From Aquiflexum lacus (GTDB taxonomy: Bacteria; Bacteroidota; Bacteroidia; Cytophagales; Cyclobacteriaceae): 64,000 bases of DNA. Within the stretch, counting starts at the first letter, position 1, and each line of letters opens with the position of its first letter. Made by a program: the position numbers and the translations under genes. The DNA lies in the NCBI RefSeq assembly GCF_015476655.1, contig NZ_JABFHF010000001.1, forward strand, positions 372,001-436,000, read 5' to 3'. The notes under the pieces were generated by a model. It searched no databases. It saw only the letters and a program-made list of their open reading frames with translations, and had not been told where the DNA came from. Positions 33,246-41,523 of the stretch are shown one piece after another.

Positions 33246-34244
33246 CTAAAGGCTTATTTTTTTTAGAAAATCTTCATCTTCAAGATTTACATCTTTTGCA
33301 TTTGCCCATATATTCTCAAAATGCTCATCGACTCTTTTGTACAGGACACTCCCTATTCCACTTACTTTTATCTGTACGCCCTCTTCAGATAATCTATTAT
33401 GTAGGTACAAACCCATGATGTAACTTGTACCATAACCGTAGATTGGGACGGATATAAACGAATCATATAATCTGACTTTAAAATTTTCTTTTTTCTCAAT
33501 CCGTTTAAATATAGATTTGCATCTCCTTAAATTTTTGATGATTTCCTCTTTGATTTGGTCTTTATCATAATCTTTAAGTGATTTAGCCCTTTTGTCTATT
33601 GCTTCTTCACAACATGGATTGAGAAGGTTAATCCTAAATGCCACATTACGGTTTTCAATAGAATTTATAATTGTAGATTCCAATAAATTCAGTGTAGGTG
33701 TATAAATTTTAAGAATTTTAAATTCAGTGTTTTCAAGTTTCTCAATTTTTTGCCTTAATCTTTCCATTTCTAAAAAATCATAAGTATCTACGATACCAAC
33801 TCTTTTTATATTTGAATATTTTGGCGGAATAGCTTCTTCAATAATACCTCTTAAATTCTTTTCAATACCGATTTTTTCTTTTTCATAGTAATCGAAAAGT
33901 TTAATTTTTTCATCCTCAACGTACTTTTCAATTTTTGCTTTTTCAATTTTCAAAAGTTCATTGGACTTTTGCTTTTCATCCAAAAAAATCCTCTGAATAC
34001 TTTGTTGGGTTACATTAATAAAACTTCTCCTTAACAACACTTCATAAAGAAGTGAAATAATTCCAACGGTTAAAATTGTTGTACCTATAGACCCTATAGC
34101 GAATATGAATAATGGATCATAATCATATTTTTGAAAAATATAAGAAACTACTAATAGTCCTACCCCAAAAAAACCAAGTAATAAACTTACAATTACTGTC
34201 CTAAGGTTATATACCTCTAATTCTGCATTTTTATTTTCCATCAA
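33246..34244 (-). CDS. Two-TM membrane protein with coiled coil and C-terminal unknown domain
   Basis: A 332-residue protein. Two N-terminal TM segments (VIVSLLLGFFGVGLLVVSYI and PLFIFAIGSIGTTILTVGII), then a charged coiled coil (residues 85-150, KIEKYVEDEKIKLFDYYEKE), then an alpha/beta domain with FKVRLYDSFISVPIYGYGTS and LYLHNRLSEEGVQIKVSG. The last part resembles PLD-fold sensor domains but without HKD residues. The two-TM plus cytosolic sensor design is common among abortive-infection-type proteins. It is AT-rich and lies exactly between the two copies of the duplicated unit, so it seems to have been inserted or retained there. Function unknown. Confidence 0.75.
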   Translation of the reverse strand: MMENKNAELEVYNLRTVIVSLLLGFFGVGLLVVSYIFQKYDYDPLFIFAIGSIGTTILTVGIISLLYEVLLRRSFINVTQQSIQRIFLDEKQKSNELLKIEKAKIEKYVEDEKIKLFDYYEKEKIGIEKNLRGIIEEAIPPKYSNIKRVGIVDTYDFLEMERLRQKIEKLENTEFKILKIYTPTLNLLESTIINSIENRNVAFRINLLNPCCEEAIDKRAKSLKDYDKDQIKEEIIKNLRRCKSIFKRIEKKENFKVRLYDSFISVPIYGYGTSYIMGLYLHNRLSEEGVQIKVSGIGSVLYKRVDEHFENIWANAKDVNLEDEDFLKKISL

Positions 34245-34295
34245 TTTGGATTTTTAGATTCAAACAAAATTATTTCAGTGTTAATCAAACAATCT

Positions 34296-34433
34296 ATGAA
34301 AAAATTAAGGGATTTAAAGCATTTAAGCAAATTAAAAGCAAGATTTAAAAATCAAAAAACAGATTCTGATTTTCCAAATTTTAGGAACTTGACCTTCTAT
34401 CAAGAACTAAATGTTTTTCTTCAACAATCATAG
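34296..34433 (+). CDS. Possible small protein, 45 aa
   Basis: ATG 34296 to TAG 34431. Basic helical start (MKKLRDLKHLSKLKARFKNQ). Nothing recognised, and it may be a chance ORF or a truncated gene. Confidence 0.25.
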   Translation: MKKLRDLKHLSKLKARFKNQKTDSDFPNFRNLTFYQELNVFLQQS

Positions 34434-34565
34434 ACATTGACAGTATCCTCTGTTGAACCTTGGTTTCCTGAATTATTTGTTATTCCATCAGAATTTGAAA
34501 ATTCAATTCCTATAATAGCCGAACTTGTCAGGTTTGTTTGAAGAGATACTTAAATTTAATGAAAA

Positions 34566-34709
34566 GACAGATCATCCAAAAGCCAATTCATACCACTTGC
34601 TTCCAAGAAATTAAATTCCAATTGGCATGTCTATCTTGCTTTCAGTCAGGAACAGCCCCACAATGGTAAAATGCTGGTATCAGATTCGTTTTACTTGGGT
34701 TGTTTGTAG
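34566..34709 (+). pseudogene. Duplicated 3' tail of the DUF6266 gene
   Basis: Matches 32218-32361 closely (DRSSKSQFIPLASKKLNSNW, then SDSFYLGCL and stop) without the first 170 codons. It marks the left edge of a roughly 880-bp segment duplicated from 32218-33092. Confidence 0.85.
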
Positions 34710-34739
34710 TATTTTTTAGTCAGGGATAAAAATCTAATT

Positions 34740-34868
34740 TGTTATCCTCAAAGCCTCTTGCCGAAAATCCCTTCCAATCCTTCCAATAATTACTTGATTT
34801 TCCGGTAAGTGGCTGCACAGTCGCTTTGACCCAACTGCCTGTTCCGAAGAATGAGGAAGTGGTAGGAG
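34740..34868. repeat. Direct repeat, copy C
   Basis: Downstream flank of the second 141/142-aa gene. Closest to copy A (shares CTTCCAATAAT and GATTTTCCGG). Confidence 0.8.
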
Positions 34869-34874
34869 GGGAGG

Positions 34875-35303
34875 CTAAAACAATCCCTTCACCAATTTCA
34901 GCACCATACCGTTTTTAATGGAATCATCCAGAAAACTGTTGTTGTCTTTTTCCATATACATGATCACACTCAACAATTTGAGGATTTTGAAAGGACTGAT
35001 ACCAGGTATTTTCCTGATGCCCTGCACAATTTCCAATCCTTCGGTCCATTCCTCCCAAGCAAATTCTATCAGCAGCCCTGAATACATCAAGTGTTTCTTA
35101 AGTTCCTGCCCAACAATATCAAAATCCATATAGCGCTTCCTGGCTTCCTCAGTCAGGGTTACGGGAACGGCTTTTTTGACCCTTTGGAATTCTTCTTCCA
35201 TCGGGAGGATAAAAGTCCTTAAAGTTGCAAGGGCATTTTTTCCTTTTTCGGATCCAAGAAAACTTTCAAAGTTCTCAAGGGGAGTATGTACAGGTTTCAT
35301 CAC
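34875..35303 (-). CDS. 142-aa hypothetical protein, paralogue of 32525-32950
   Basis: Second copy of the small helical protein (MMKPVHTPLENFESFLGSEK start, KNGMVLKLVKGLF end). Differences from the first copy are scattered and mostly conservative (ID/IE, AI/SI), as expected for a maintained protein. It is bracketed by repeats C and D in the same order as A and B around the first copy. No function can be assigned. Confidence 0.75.
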   Translation of the reverse strand: MMKPVHTPLENFESFLGSEKGKNALATLRTFILPMEEEFQRVKKAVPVTLTEEARKRYMDFDIVGQELKKHLMYSGLLIEFAWEEWTEGLEIVQGIRKIPGISPFKILKLLSVIMYMEKDNNSFLDDSIKNGMVLKLVKGLF

Positions 35304-35321
35304 CTTCCAAGATATCCCAAA

Positions 35322-35440
35322 ATTCCGGTTTCCTCAAAGCCTCTTGCCGAAAATTCCTTTGACCGAAAAGGGATTTTACGGCAAGTGGCTGAACCTTATG
35401 TCTGTACATGATGCCTGTTCCGAAGTATGAGGAAGTGGCA
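35322..35440. repeat. Direct repeat, copy D
   Basis: Upstream flank of the 142-aa gene. Carries the same inner hairpin as copy B (GAAAAGGGATTTTACGGCAA). Confidence 0.8.
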
Positions 35441-35627
35441 GCTTGTCTTCCTTCAATACATTTTAAACCTATTGGTCTAAAAGCAACTTTGAATAATAAA
35501 AAAATTGCATCCCAGAATATGGGAATGACCTCAAACCATATCATTCATCAAGTGAAGTTGGAATTTGGAAAGTTCAATACTTAATCCTTGATTTTTTTAA
35601 TGATTTTCCTATGATTAGTTTGGAAGT

Positions 35628-35647
35628 AAGATACCGATTGGTATCTT
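35628..35647. promoter_or_regulatory. TetR operator 1
   Basis: Perfect dyad AAGATACC-GATT-GGTATCTT just before the TetR start. The core GATACCGATTGGTATC recurs at 36261-36276, upstream of the hydrolase gene. Confidence 0.8.
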
Positions 35648-35652
35648 TGTTT

Positions 35653-36243
35653 ATGCGTAATCCAGAATTGACAAAAGAAAAGATCATAAGTATTTCAGCA
35701 GGACTTTTTAATACGCAAGGGTATAAGGCTACATCGATCAGTGATATCACCAAAGCTACGGGTTTGACAAAAGGTGCAATCTATCGGCACTTTACAGATA
35801 AGGAGGATTTGGAAGAAAGTACCTTTCACTTTATGGCAGAAAAGATGAAAGGTAAGTTCCGAGAGGTCATTAAAAAAGAAATGACAGCTCCGGAAAAGTT
35901 GCTTGCGATAGCAGTGTTTTTCCGGACCTATGTGTTTACACCTGTGATTCAAGGAGGATGTCCGATTCTGAATGCAGGGGTGGAAACTGATGATACAAGA
36001 CCAGAGCTCAATAAAAGTGTGAGAGACTTGTTAAATACGCTTCAATCCTCTGTAGAACATATTTTACAAAAGGGAATAAGCTATGGTCAAATTAAAGAAG
36101 ATATTGAGGTTGAAAGGTTTGCATCAGTTTTCATAGCGACTTTGGAAGGTGGCGTTTTGTTGAGTAAAATCCGTCAGAGTCCAAAAGACCTATTTTGGGT
36201 AATTGAGGATTTGGAACAAAGAATTAAGAGTATATCGGCATAA
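35653..36243 (+). CDS. TetR family transcriptional regulator
   Basis: Start set at ATG 35653 (MRNPELTKEKIISISAGLFN) because the frame start at 35611 would put the operator inside the coding region; product 196 residues. TetR_N HTH at residues 8-55 (KATSISDITKATGLTKGAIY, RHFTDKEDLEE), then a ligand domain (GGCPILNAGVETDDTRPELN) of the type seen in YxaF/LmrA-like regulators. Two identical palindromes, one before this gene and one before the hydrolase, indicate autoregulation and control of the next gene. The inducer is probably a small lipophilic compound, from family habit. Confidence 0.9.
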   Translation: MRNPELTKEKIISISAGLFNTQGYKATSISDITKATGLTKGAIYRHFTDKEDLEESTFHFMAEKMKGKFREVIKKEMTAPEKLLAIAVFFRTYVFTPVIQGGCPILNAGVETDDTRPELNKSVRDLLNTLQSSVEHILQKGISYGQIKEDIEVERFASVFIATLEGGVLLSKIRQSPKDLFWVIEDLEQRIKSISA

Positions 36244-36260
36244 AAAAATTTACCATATAT

Positions 36261-36276
36261 GATACCGATTGGTATC
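36261..36276. promoter_or_regulatory. TetR operator 2, upstream of the hydrolase
   Basis: GATACC-GATT-GGTATC, same 16-bp core as operator 1, 15 bases before the hydrolase ATG. Confidence 0.8.
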
Positions 36277-36290
36277 TTAATTTAAATAAT

Positions 36291-37118
36291 ATGAAACGGA
36301 TAATTTATCAATCTATTGGCCTGTACTTAAATACCCTCAATAAAATCAGCCCCAAGAAAGGTGGAGAAGTAGGGTATAGGTTATTTTGTAAACCCGGCAG
36401 GTCGAAACTCAAGAGGCAACACAAGGAGTTTTTCGATACTTCCGATCAGGAGGATTTTGATTTTAATGGGGTTAACATTAGGCTATATTCTTGGGGGCAA
36501 GGTCCTAAAAAAGTACTTTTTGTTCATGGTTGGCAAAGCCATAGCTATAGGTGGAAACAGTTTATTGCATTACTTCCCAAGGATGAATATACTTTGATTG
36601 CCTTCGATGCACCAGGGCATGGCCAAAGTGGAGGAGATCAGTTTCATGTACCCATGAATGCTTTTTTGATTTCTTTGTTGGTTGAAAAGTATGGTGGTTT
36701 TGATGCAGTTGTAGCCCACTCCATTGGAAGTTTTTCGGTGCTTTATGCCAAAACATATTACCATATCAACAAAATAGGCAAATTTGTTTCTATGGCCTCT
36801 CCAAGTCGTGCTGCTGAATTTTTTGCCTTTTATTCTTCTGCTTTACAATTGAAAAAGCATACCATGGATAATGTGACCAATGTTTTCCAAATGCAGGTAA
36901 GACATAAGGTTGAAGATATTTCTCTGGCCACATTTGCAAGATTCCTTGATATTCCGGGACTGATTATCCATGACAAAAATGACCCTGAAACCCCATATGC
37001 AAATGCCTTGGAGATGGCAGAGGTTTGGGTAAATTCTGAACTCATCACTACTAATGGATTTGGACACAATCTGAAGTCTCCAAATGTAGTAAGGTTAGTG
37101 GTTGATTATTTAAGGTAA
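36291..37118 (+). CDS. Alpha/beta hydrolase
   Basis: A 275-residue cytoplasmic hydrolase. The oxyanion motif HGW lies in VLFVHGWQSHSYRW, the nucleophile elbow is AHSIGS (near residue 145), the acid is likely Asp in IIHDKNDPETP, and the histidine is in NGFGHNL. AFDAPGHGQSGG is the usual strand-4 block. It lies 47 bases behind the TetR gene with a TetR operator in between, so it is the probable regulated target. Substrate unknown; likely an ester or lactone of a toxic or lipophilic compound. Confidence 0.88.
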   Translation: MKRIIYQSIGLYLNTLNKISPKKGGEVGYRLFCKPGRSKLKRQHKEFFDTSDQEDFDFNGVNIRLYSWGQGPKKVLFVHGWQSHSYRWKQFIALLPKDEYTLIAFDAPGHGQSGGDQFHVPMNAFLISLLVEKYGGFDAVVAHSIGSFSVLYAKTYYHINKIGKFVSMASPSRAAEFFAFYSSALQLKKHTMDNVTNVFQMQVRHKVEDISLATFARFLDIPGLIIHDKNDPETPYANALEMAEVWVNSELITTNGFGHNLKSPNVVRLVVDYLR

Positions 37119-37281
37119 AAAACAAGCTGAATGATTTATTTATTGGTCTCCTAACACCTATTCCATTTTGAGCATTTTAAAGTCAAACGTTTTTAATCGT
37201 TTTATGGTGTTTTGTAATTTTAGTATGTGTCCAATTCTGGATTTATTGTTTTTATTTCAAAACAATATCATTTCCCTAAAA

Positions 37282-37310
37282 ACTATACTATCAGCCTGAT
37301 TTTGTATAGT
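37282..37310. promoter_or_regulatory. Inverted repeat upstream of SDR operon
   Basis: ACTATAC (37282-37288) and GTATAGT (37304-37310) with a 15-bp spacer, about 50 bases before the first SDR gene. Possible binding site for the AraC-type protein encoded at the end of the operon. Confidence 0.4.
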
Positions 37311-37362
37311 CATTTAGGTTTTCCGGAATCACAACTTTGTAGCATCATTTTAAAACAAAAAT

Positions 37363-38319
37363 ATGCTACAGATTAAAATAATTAAATGGGTATGTAAGGC
37401 CATAGTTGTTATGGGTTTGGCAATGAACTTTGGTTGGGTAAATGCCCAAGACCCCGTTAAACCAAAAACGGTGCTTGTTACAGGTGCTGCGAATGGCATA
37501 GGAAAAGCTACTGCAATTGCCTTTGCACAAAAAGGCTACATTACCTATGCTACTGACAAAAACATCTCGAAGATGCAGGATTTAACAGACCTTGGCTGTA
37601 GAGTGAGGTACATTGATGTTACCATTGATTCTATCATGGTCTCTGAAATTCGAGCCATAGAAGCCGAAACAGGAGGCATTGATATACTCGTAAACAATGC
37701 CGGATACGGACAAAATGGGTTTTTAGAAGAATTGTCAATCGAAAAAATTCAACAACAATTTGATGTGAACGTCTTTGGATTGATTCGAATGACACAGTTG
37801 GTCTTGCCTTTAATGCGGGAGCGGAAATCAGGTAGAATCATCAATATAGGTTCTGTTGGAGGTGAGTTCACTACTCCGGGGGCAACTGCCTATCACGCTT
37901 CAAAATGGGCTTTGGAAAGTATCACTGATGGATTTAGAGGAGAACTTCGTCCTTTTGGGATTGAAGTTGTACTGATCAAGCCTGGTGGAGTTTACACAAA
38001 TTTCATGAGCACTGCTAATCAGCTGTATCCTGAACCTATGCCTGAAAGTCCTTACATGGAGATGCGAGAGAAATTTTTGGCTCAATCTAATGCGATGTTT
38101 GATCTTGAAAACCGCACATATGGTATTTTGACTCCAGAAAAAGTAGCAGAAGTGATTGTAAAATCAGCTGAAAAAAGAAAGCCCAAAACCCGATACCGCA
38201 TTGGCGCCCTGGCCAAAATCACTCCTCGTATACGGGGATTAAAAAGTGATCGGGGTTTCGATAAGTTTATGTTGCGCCAATTCAATGTCAGCACTGAAAA
38301 AGGAGAATCAGTCTTTTAA
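37363..38319 (+). CDS. Short-chain dehydrogenase/reductase with signal-like N-terminus
   Basis: A 318-residue classical SDR. Cofactor motif TGAANGIGKA near residue 41, NNAG in ILVNNAGYG, catalytic Ser in NIGSVGGE, and YHASK (Tyr-Lys) in TAYHASKWALES. Before the Rossmann fold there is an unusual hydrophobic leader (CKAIVVMGLAMNFGWVNAQD) that reads as a cleavable signal peptide, suggesting export or a recent fusion. The neighbouring SDR lacks it and is otherwise very similar, so the two are tandem duplicates. First gene of a four-gene operon. Substrate unknown. Confidence 0.9.
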   Translation: MLQIKIIKWVCKAIVVMGLAMNFGWVNAQDPVKPKTVLVTGAANGIGKATAIAFAQKGYITYATDKNISKMQDLTDLGCRVRYIDVTIDSIMVSEIRAIEAETGGIDILVNNAGYGQNGFLEELSIEKIQQQFDVNVFGLIRMTQLVLPLMRERKSGRIINIGSVGGEFTTPGATAYHASKWALESITDGFRGELRPFGIEVVLIKPGGVYTNFMSTANQLYPEPMPESPYMEMREKFLAQSNAMFDLENRTYGILTPEKVAEVIVKSAEKRKPKTRYRIGALAKITPRIRGLKSDRGFDKFMLRQFNVSTEKGESVF

Positions 38320-38331
38320 AAAATTTAGGTT

Positions 38332-39168
38332 ATGAAAACTGTATTAATAACAGGAGCTTCTTCAGGAATTGGAAAAGAGACCGCTAAGCTATTTAGAGAC
38401 AAAGGATTTCAGGTAATTGCCACATCCCGGAGGGTAGAAAATATGGTAGACTTGGAAGAAATAGGCTGTTTCGTTCTGTCAATGGATGTTACTAAGGAAG
38501 TAAGTATTGAAAATGCATTTCAAAAAATCTTCTCCAAAACGAAGCAAATAGATATTTTGGTCAATAATGCCGGTTATTGTCAGAATGGTTTTGTAGAAGA
38601 ATTGACCATGGAAAACCTACATTATCAGTTTGATGTTAATGTTTTCGGATTGATCCGGGTTACCCAAAAGGTTTTACCCTTGATGCGAAAAAATAGAAAT
38701 GGGAGAATCATCAATATTGGTTCCGTAGGTGGTGATTTTACATCTGCAGGAGCAAGTGCCTATCATGCATCAAAGTATGCATTGGAAAGCTTTAGCGATG
38801 GGCTTAGGCAGGAGTTGGCACCATTTGGTATTCAAGTGGTTTTAGTAAAACCAGGAGGAGTCGAAACAGATTTCCTTAATCATAGCAAAGTGTTTTACCC
38901 TGAGCCTTTGGAAGGAAATCCATATGGTAAAATGAGGACTAACTTCGGAAAAATGATAGATTCGATTTTGAATAGTTCAAATAGCGCTTTTCCCATTTTA
39001 AAACCTAAAGTAGTAGCCGAAATAATTGTGCAAAGTAGCGTTTTAAATAAACCAAAATCCAGAATCAGGATAGGTCGAACGGCTAAGATAATGCCAGTAA
39101 TGAAAAGACTTTTGAGTGATCAGGCTTTTGATAAAATGATCTTAAACCAATTAGGACTTTTGAAATGA
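38332..39168 (+). CDS. Short-chain dehydrogenase/reductase
   Basis: A 278-residue SDR with TGASSGIGKE (cofactor), ILVNNAGYCQ, NIGSVGGD (Ser) and AYHASKYALES (Tyr-Lys). It closely resembles the SDR directly upstream (PGGVxTxF and PKxRxRIGxxAKI blocks shared) but begins at the fold without a leader. It is 12 bases behind that gene, and its stop overlaps the next ATG (ATGA). It likely acts on the same class of carbonyl or alcohol substrates in the cytoplasm. Confidence 0.92.
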   Translation: MKTVLITGASSGIGKETAKLFRDKGFQVIATSRRVENMVDLEEIGCFVLSMDVTKEVSIENAFQKIFSKTKQIDILVNNAGYCQNGFVEELTMENLHYQFDVNVFGLIRVTQKVLPLMRKNRNGRIINIGSVGGDFTSAGASAYHASKYALESFSDGLRQELAPFGIQVVLVKPGGVETDFLNHSKVFYPEPLEGNPYGKMRTNFGKMIDSILNSSNSAFPILKPKVVAEIIVQSSVLNKPKSRIRIGRTAKIMPVMKRLLSDQAFDKMILNQLGLLK

Positions 39169-39671
39169 TTGATTTTGCAGAAACAGTACTTTGGTATTAC
39201 AAAAGCGAGCGCAATGAAGCATTGTGGCTAACTGGTTTTGGAGTGATGGTTGTGATTATTGATGCTAAGATCTTGCTTAACATGAATTCAAATGATATGT
39301 TGAGAGGATTGTTTTATCCCTTGCTATTTTTGGGTTTGCTCGGGCTATTTGCCGGAGGATTTAACGCTATAAACAATCAAAAAAGGCTGGCGGAACTTCC
39401 TTTAGAATTTGCGAAAGATCTAAGGTCTTTTAAAATAAAAGAAGCAGAACGATTTGAGAAGTCAGGAGGAGTTAATAGCTGGTGGATGCCCTTAAAAATC
39501 ATTTGGACAGGTATATTGTTGGTTGGAATTTTTCTTGGATTTTGGGGCGTGGGCGATTGGTGGTACGGCTTAGCCATTGGACTTCTCCTTTGGGGGGTAT
39601 TTGGTTGGGTGGTCGATGGATTTGCCCATCAACGTGCAAGGATTTATACTATCGAACTCATAAAACCATGA
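39165..39671 (+). CDS. Four-TM integral membrane protein of unknown function
   Basis: A 168-residue protein with hydrophobic segments at about 23-40, 50-67, 110-128 and 130-148 (ALWLTGFGVMVVIIDAKILL; IIWTGILLVGIFLGFWGVGD). The loop between TM2 and TM3 is charged. No family recognised. It is translationally coupled to genes on both sides through ATGA overlaps, so it is a true operon member and may assist the SDR pathway at the membrane. Confidence 0.8.
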   Translation: MIDFAETVLWYYKSERNEALWLTGFGVMVVIIDAKILLNMNSNDMLRGLFYPLLFLGLLGLFAGGFNAINNQKRLAELPLEFAKDLRSFKIKEAERFEKSGGVNSWWMPLKIIWTGILLVGIFLGFWGVGDWWYGLAIGLLLWGVFGWVVDGFAHQRARIYTIELIKP

Positions 39672-40576
39672 AAGAAATTAAACATCTACGTTCCATTAGT
39701 CAATTGCACCAAATGCTGGGATTTGACAAACCAAAGCATCCTCTTATAACGGTGCTGGACTATAACCAAATCCATATCCAACCGGATTATTTAAACATTC
39801 GATTAGTCAATGATTTCTATTTGATAAGTCTTAAAACCCCATCCCCACCTTCTTTGCGCTATGGGAGACAATCCTATGATTTTGAGGAAGGCACCCTGAT
39901 GTTTTTGGCTCCAGGTCAGGTTTTCTCAGTAGGTGATCTAAATGAGGATGTAAGCTTCCAGGGATGGGGCTTGTTTTTCCATCCTGACCTAATTTTACCT
40001 ACATCTTTGGGTAAAAAAATCAAAGAATTTGGTTTTTTTAGCTACAGTGTGAACGAAGCCCTGCATGTCTCGGATGAAGAACAGAAAATGTTGAATATGC
40101 TCATCAAAAGCATCCAATTGGAATACCAGAGCAAACTCGACCGGCAAAGCCATGCGGTAATCTGTACCGCCATTGAGCAACTCTTGAACTACTCTCAGCG
40201 GTTTTATGGACGACAGTTTATCACCCGACAAAAACAAAACCTAGATGTCATTTCACGCTTTGAAAAGCTAGTGCGAGAATATCTAGATTCAAATGCAATT
40301 GCTGAAAATGGTATACCACAAGTAGATTTTTTCTCTGAACAACTGCATTTGTCTTCGGGCTATTTGAGTGATCTGCTGAAAAAAGAGACAGGGAAAACCA
40401 TCAAAGAATATTTAAACCTTGAAATCATCGAAATTGCAAAATACCGATTGCTTAATACCAATGATACGGTCTATGAAATTGCCTACGGATTGGGTTTTGA
40501 GTACCCGCAGTATTTCTTTCGCATGTTTAAGTCTAAAGTGGGGATGACGCCATTGGCATTTAGAAGTTTGAATTGA
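39668..40576 (+). CDS. AraC family transcriptional regulator
   Basis: Start at ATG 39668, which overlaps the membrane-protein stop (ATGA); a longer frame from 39482 is an artefact. The 302-residue product has an N-terminal cupin-like sensing domain (FEEGTLMFLAPGQVFSVGDL) and a C-terminal HTH_18 (FFSEQLHLSSGYLSDLLKKE, TNDTVYEIAYGLGFEYPQYF, MFKSKVGMTPLAFR). It probably controls the SDR operon it belongs to. Confidence 0.92.
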   Translation: MKEIKHLRSISQLHQMLGFDKPKHPLITVLDYNQIHIQPDYLNIRLVNDFYLISLKTPSPPSLRYGRQSYDFEEGTLMFLAPGQVFSVGDLNEDVSFQGWGLFFHPDLILPTSLGKKIKEFGFFSYSVNEALHVSDEEQKMLNMLIKSIQLEYQSKLDRQSHAVICTAIEQLLNYSQRFYGRQFITRQKQNLDVISRFEKLVREYLDSNAIAENGIPQVDFFSEQLHLSSGYLSDLLKKETGKTIKEYLNLEIIEIAKYRLLNTNDTVYEIAYGLGFEYPQYFFRMFKSKVGMTPLAFRSLN

Positions 40577-40726
40577 TTGACAAGACAAATAAGACTTGAC
40601 CTATTTTGGAATTCGCAATTTTCCATTATCACAATTTAATTGGTTTAGAAGGAATAGAATATTGTCAACGCTGCCTTATGAGGTAAAAAGAGGTAGAAGC
40701 ATTACCTCCATAATATCCGTTTCAAT

Positions 40727-41512
40727 CTAATATTCTGAAAGCAACTCTAAAAATAATTTATTAAACTCCGTACCGGAATACGGATTTTGACTGCTGACCA
40801 AATTTCGGTCTCTGACAGCATAACCCTTTCCGGGTCTTCCTTTTTCATAAATCAATCCAAGTTTCTTTAGCTGACCTGCAATTTTCCGGTTTTCCGGTTT
40901 CCCTTTCATTATAAATCTCTCTATATAAAATTCTTCCACAGGGCTTACCGAATTGACCCTGTATCCGACAAATGGATTTTCATCTTTGGGTATGGTAGTG
41001 ATCAAAACAGGGGCATGACAAATGAGACCCATCGCGCTATTGTTATTTGCAAATGCTTTCAACAATATGGGAATATTAGGGTCATGGTAAAGGTCAACCA
41101 TTAGACCCTGTCCTCCTGGAATAACCAATCCGATATATTCCCCGGATCGGTCAATTGCATTTTCCAAAGTTATTGGATTTGAAAAATTTTGATTCTTTTC
41201 CCAAAAATCCATTGCCTCTTGTTTTAAGGCCGGATTTTCTTTCCAGTAATCATCTTCAAGGCTTTCCTGATCGATGGTCGCCTTTCGTCCATTAGGTGTT
41301 GCAAAGTCCACCTCATATCCTTCTGTAGCAATTGCTTTGTAAGCGTAGTAAAATTCATTGAGGAAAACCCCCGTTTGTCTTTCTTTTTTGCTGCTATTGA
41401 GTAAAAGAGTATCCTCCGCACTCAAAACAAAAAGTATCTTTTTGTTTTGACCCTGAACAGTGAAATTCGAATAGAACATAATAATTGTGAATAAAATGAT
41501 TGACTTTTTCAT
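40727..41512 (-). CDS. Secreted DJ-1/PfpI family protein (class I glutamine amidotransferase-like)
   Basis: A 261-residue protein with a signal peptide (MKKSIILFTIIMFYSNFTVQ). The DJ-1 fold shows the elbow cysteine in MGLICHAPVLI (near residue 165) and the conserved Glu in TGVFLNEFYYAY. LVIPGGQGLMVDL is the typical G-rich loop. The nearest named relatives are Hsp31/HchA-like glyoxalases and deglycases, but here it is sent to the periplasm. Last gene of the minus-strand set led by a Crp-like regulator. Confidence 0.88.
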   Translation of the reverse strand: MKKSIILFTIIMFYSNFTVQGQNKKILFVLSAEDTLLLNSSKKERQTGVFLNEFYYAYKAIATEGYEVDFATPNGRKATIDQESLEDDYWKENPALKQEAMDFWEKNQNFSNPITLENAIDRSGEYIGLVIPGGQGLMVDLYHDPNIPILLKAFANNNSAMGLICHAPVLITTIPKDENPFVGYRVNSVSPVEEFYIERFIMKGKPENRKIAGQLKKLGLIYEKGRPGKGYAVRDRNLVSSQNPYSGTEFNKLFLELLSEY

Positions 41513-41523
41513 TTGATTTGTTT

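Noticed and set aside
3088-35440. Complete integrative conjugative element
   Set aside because: Mobilisation genes are present but no integrase, mating-pair genes or paired att sites were recognised, so element borders cannot be set.
39482-39667. N-terminal extension of the AraC protein
   Set aside because: It overlaps the membrane-protein gene in another frame. The ATGA-coupled start at 39668 gives a normal AraC length.
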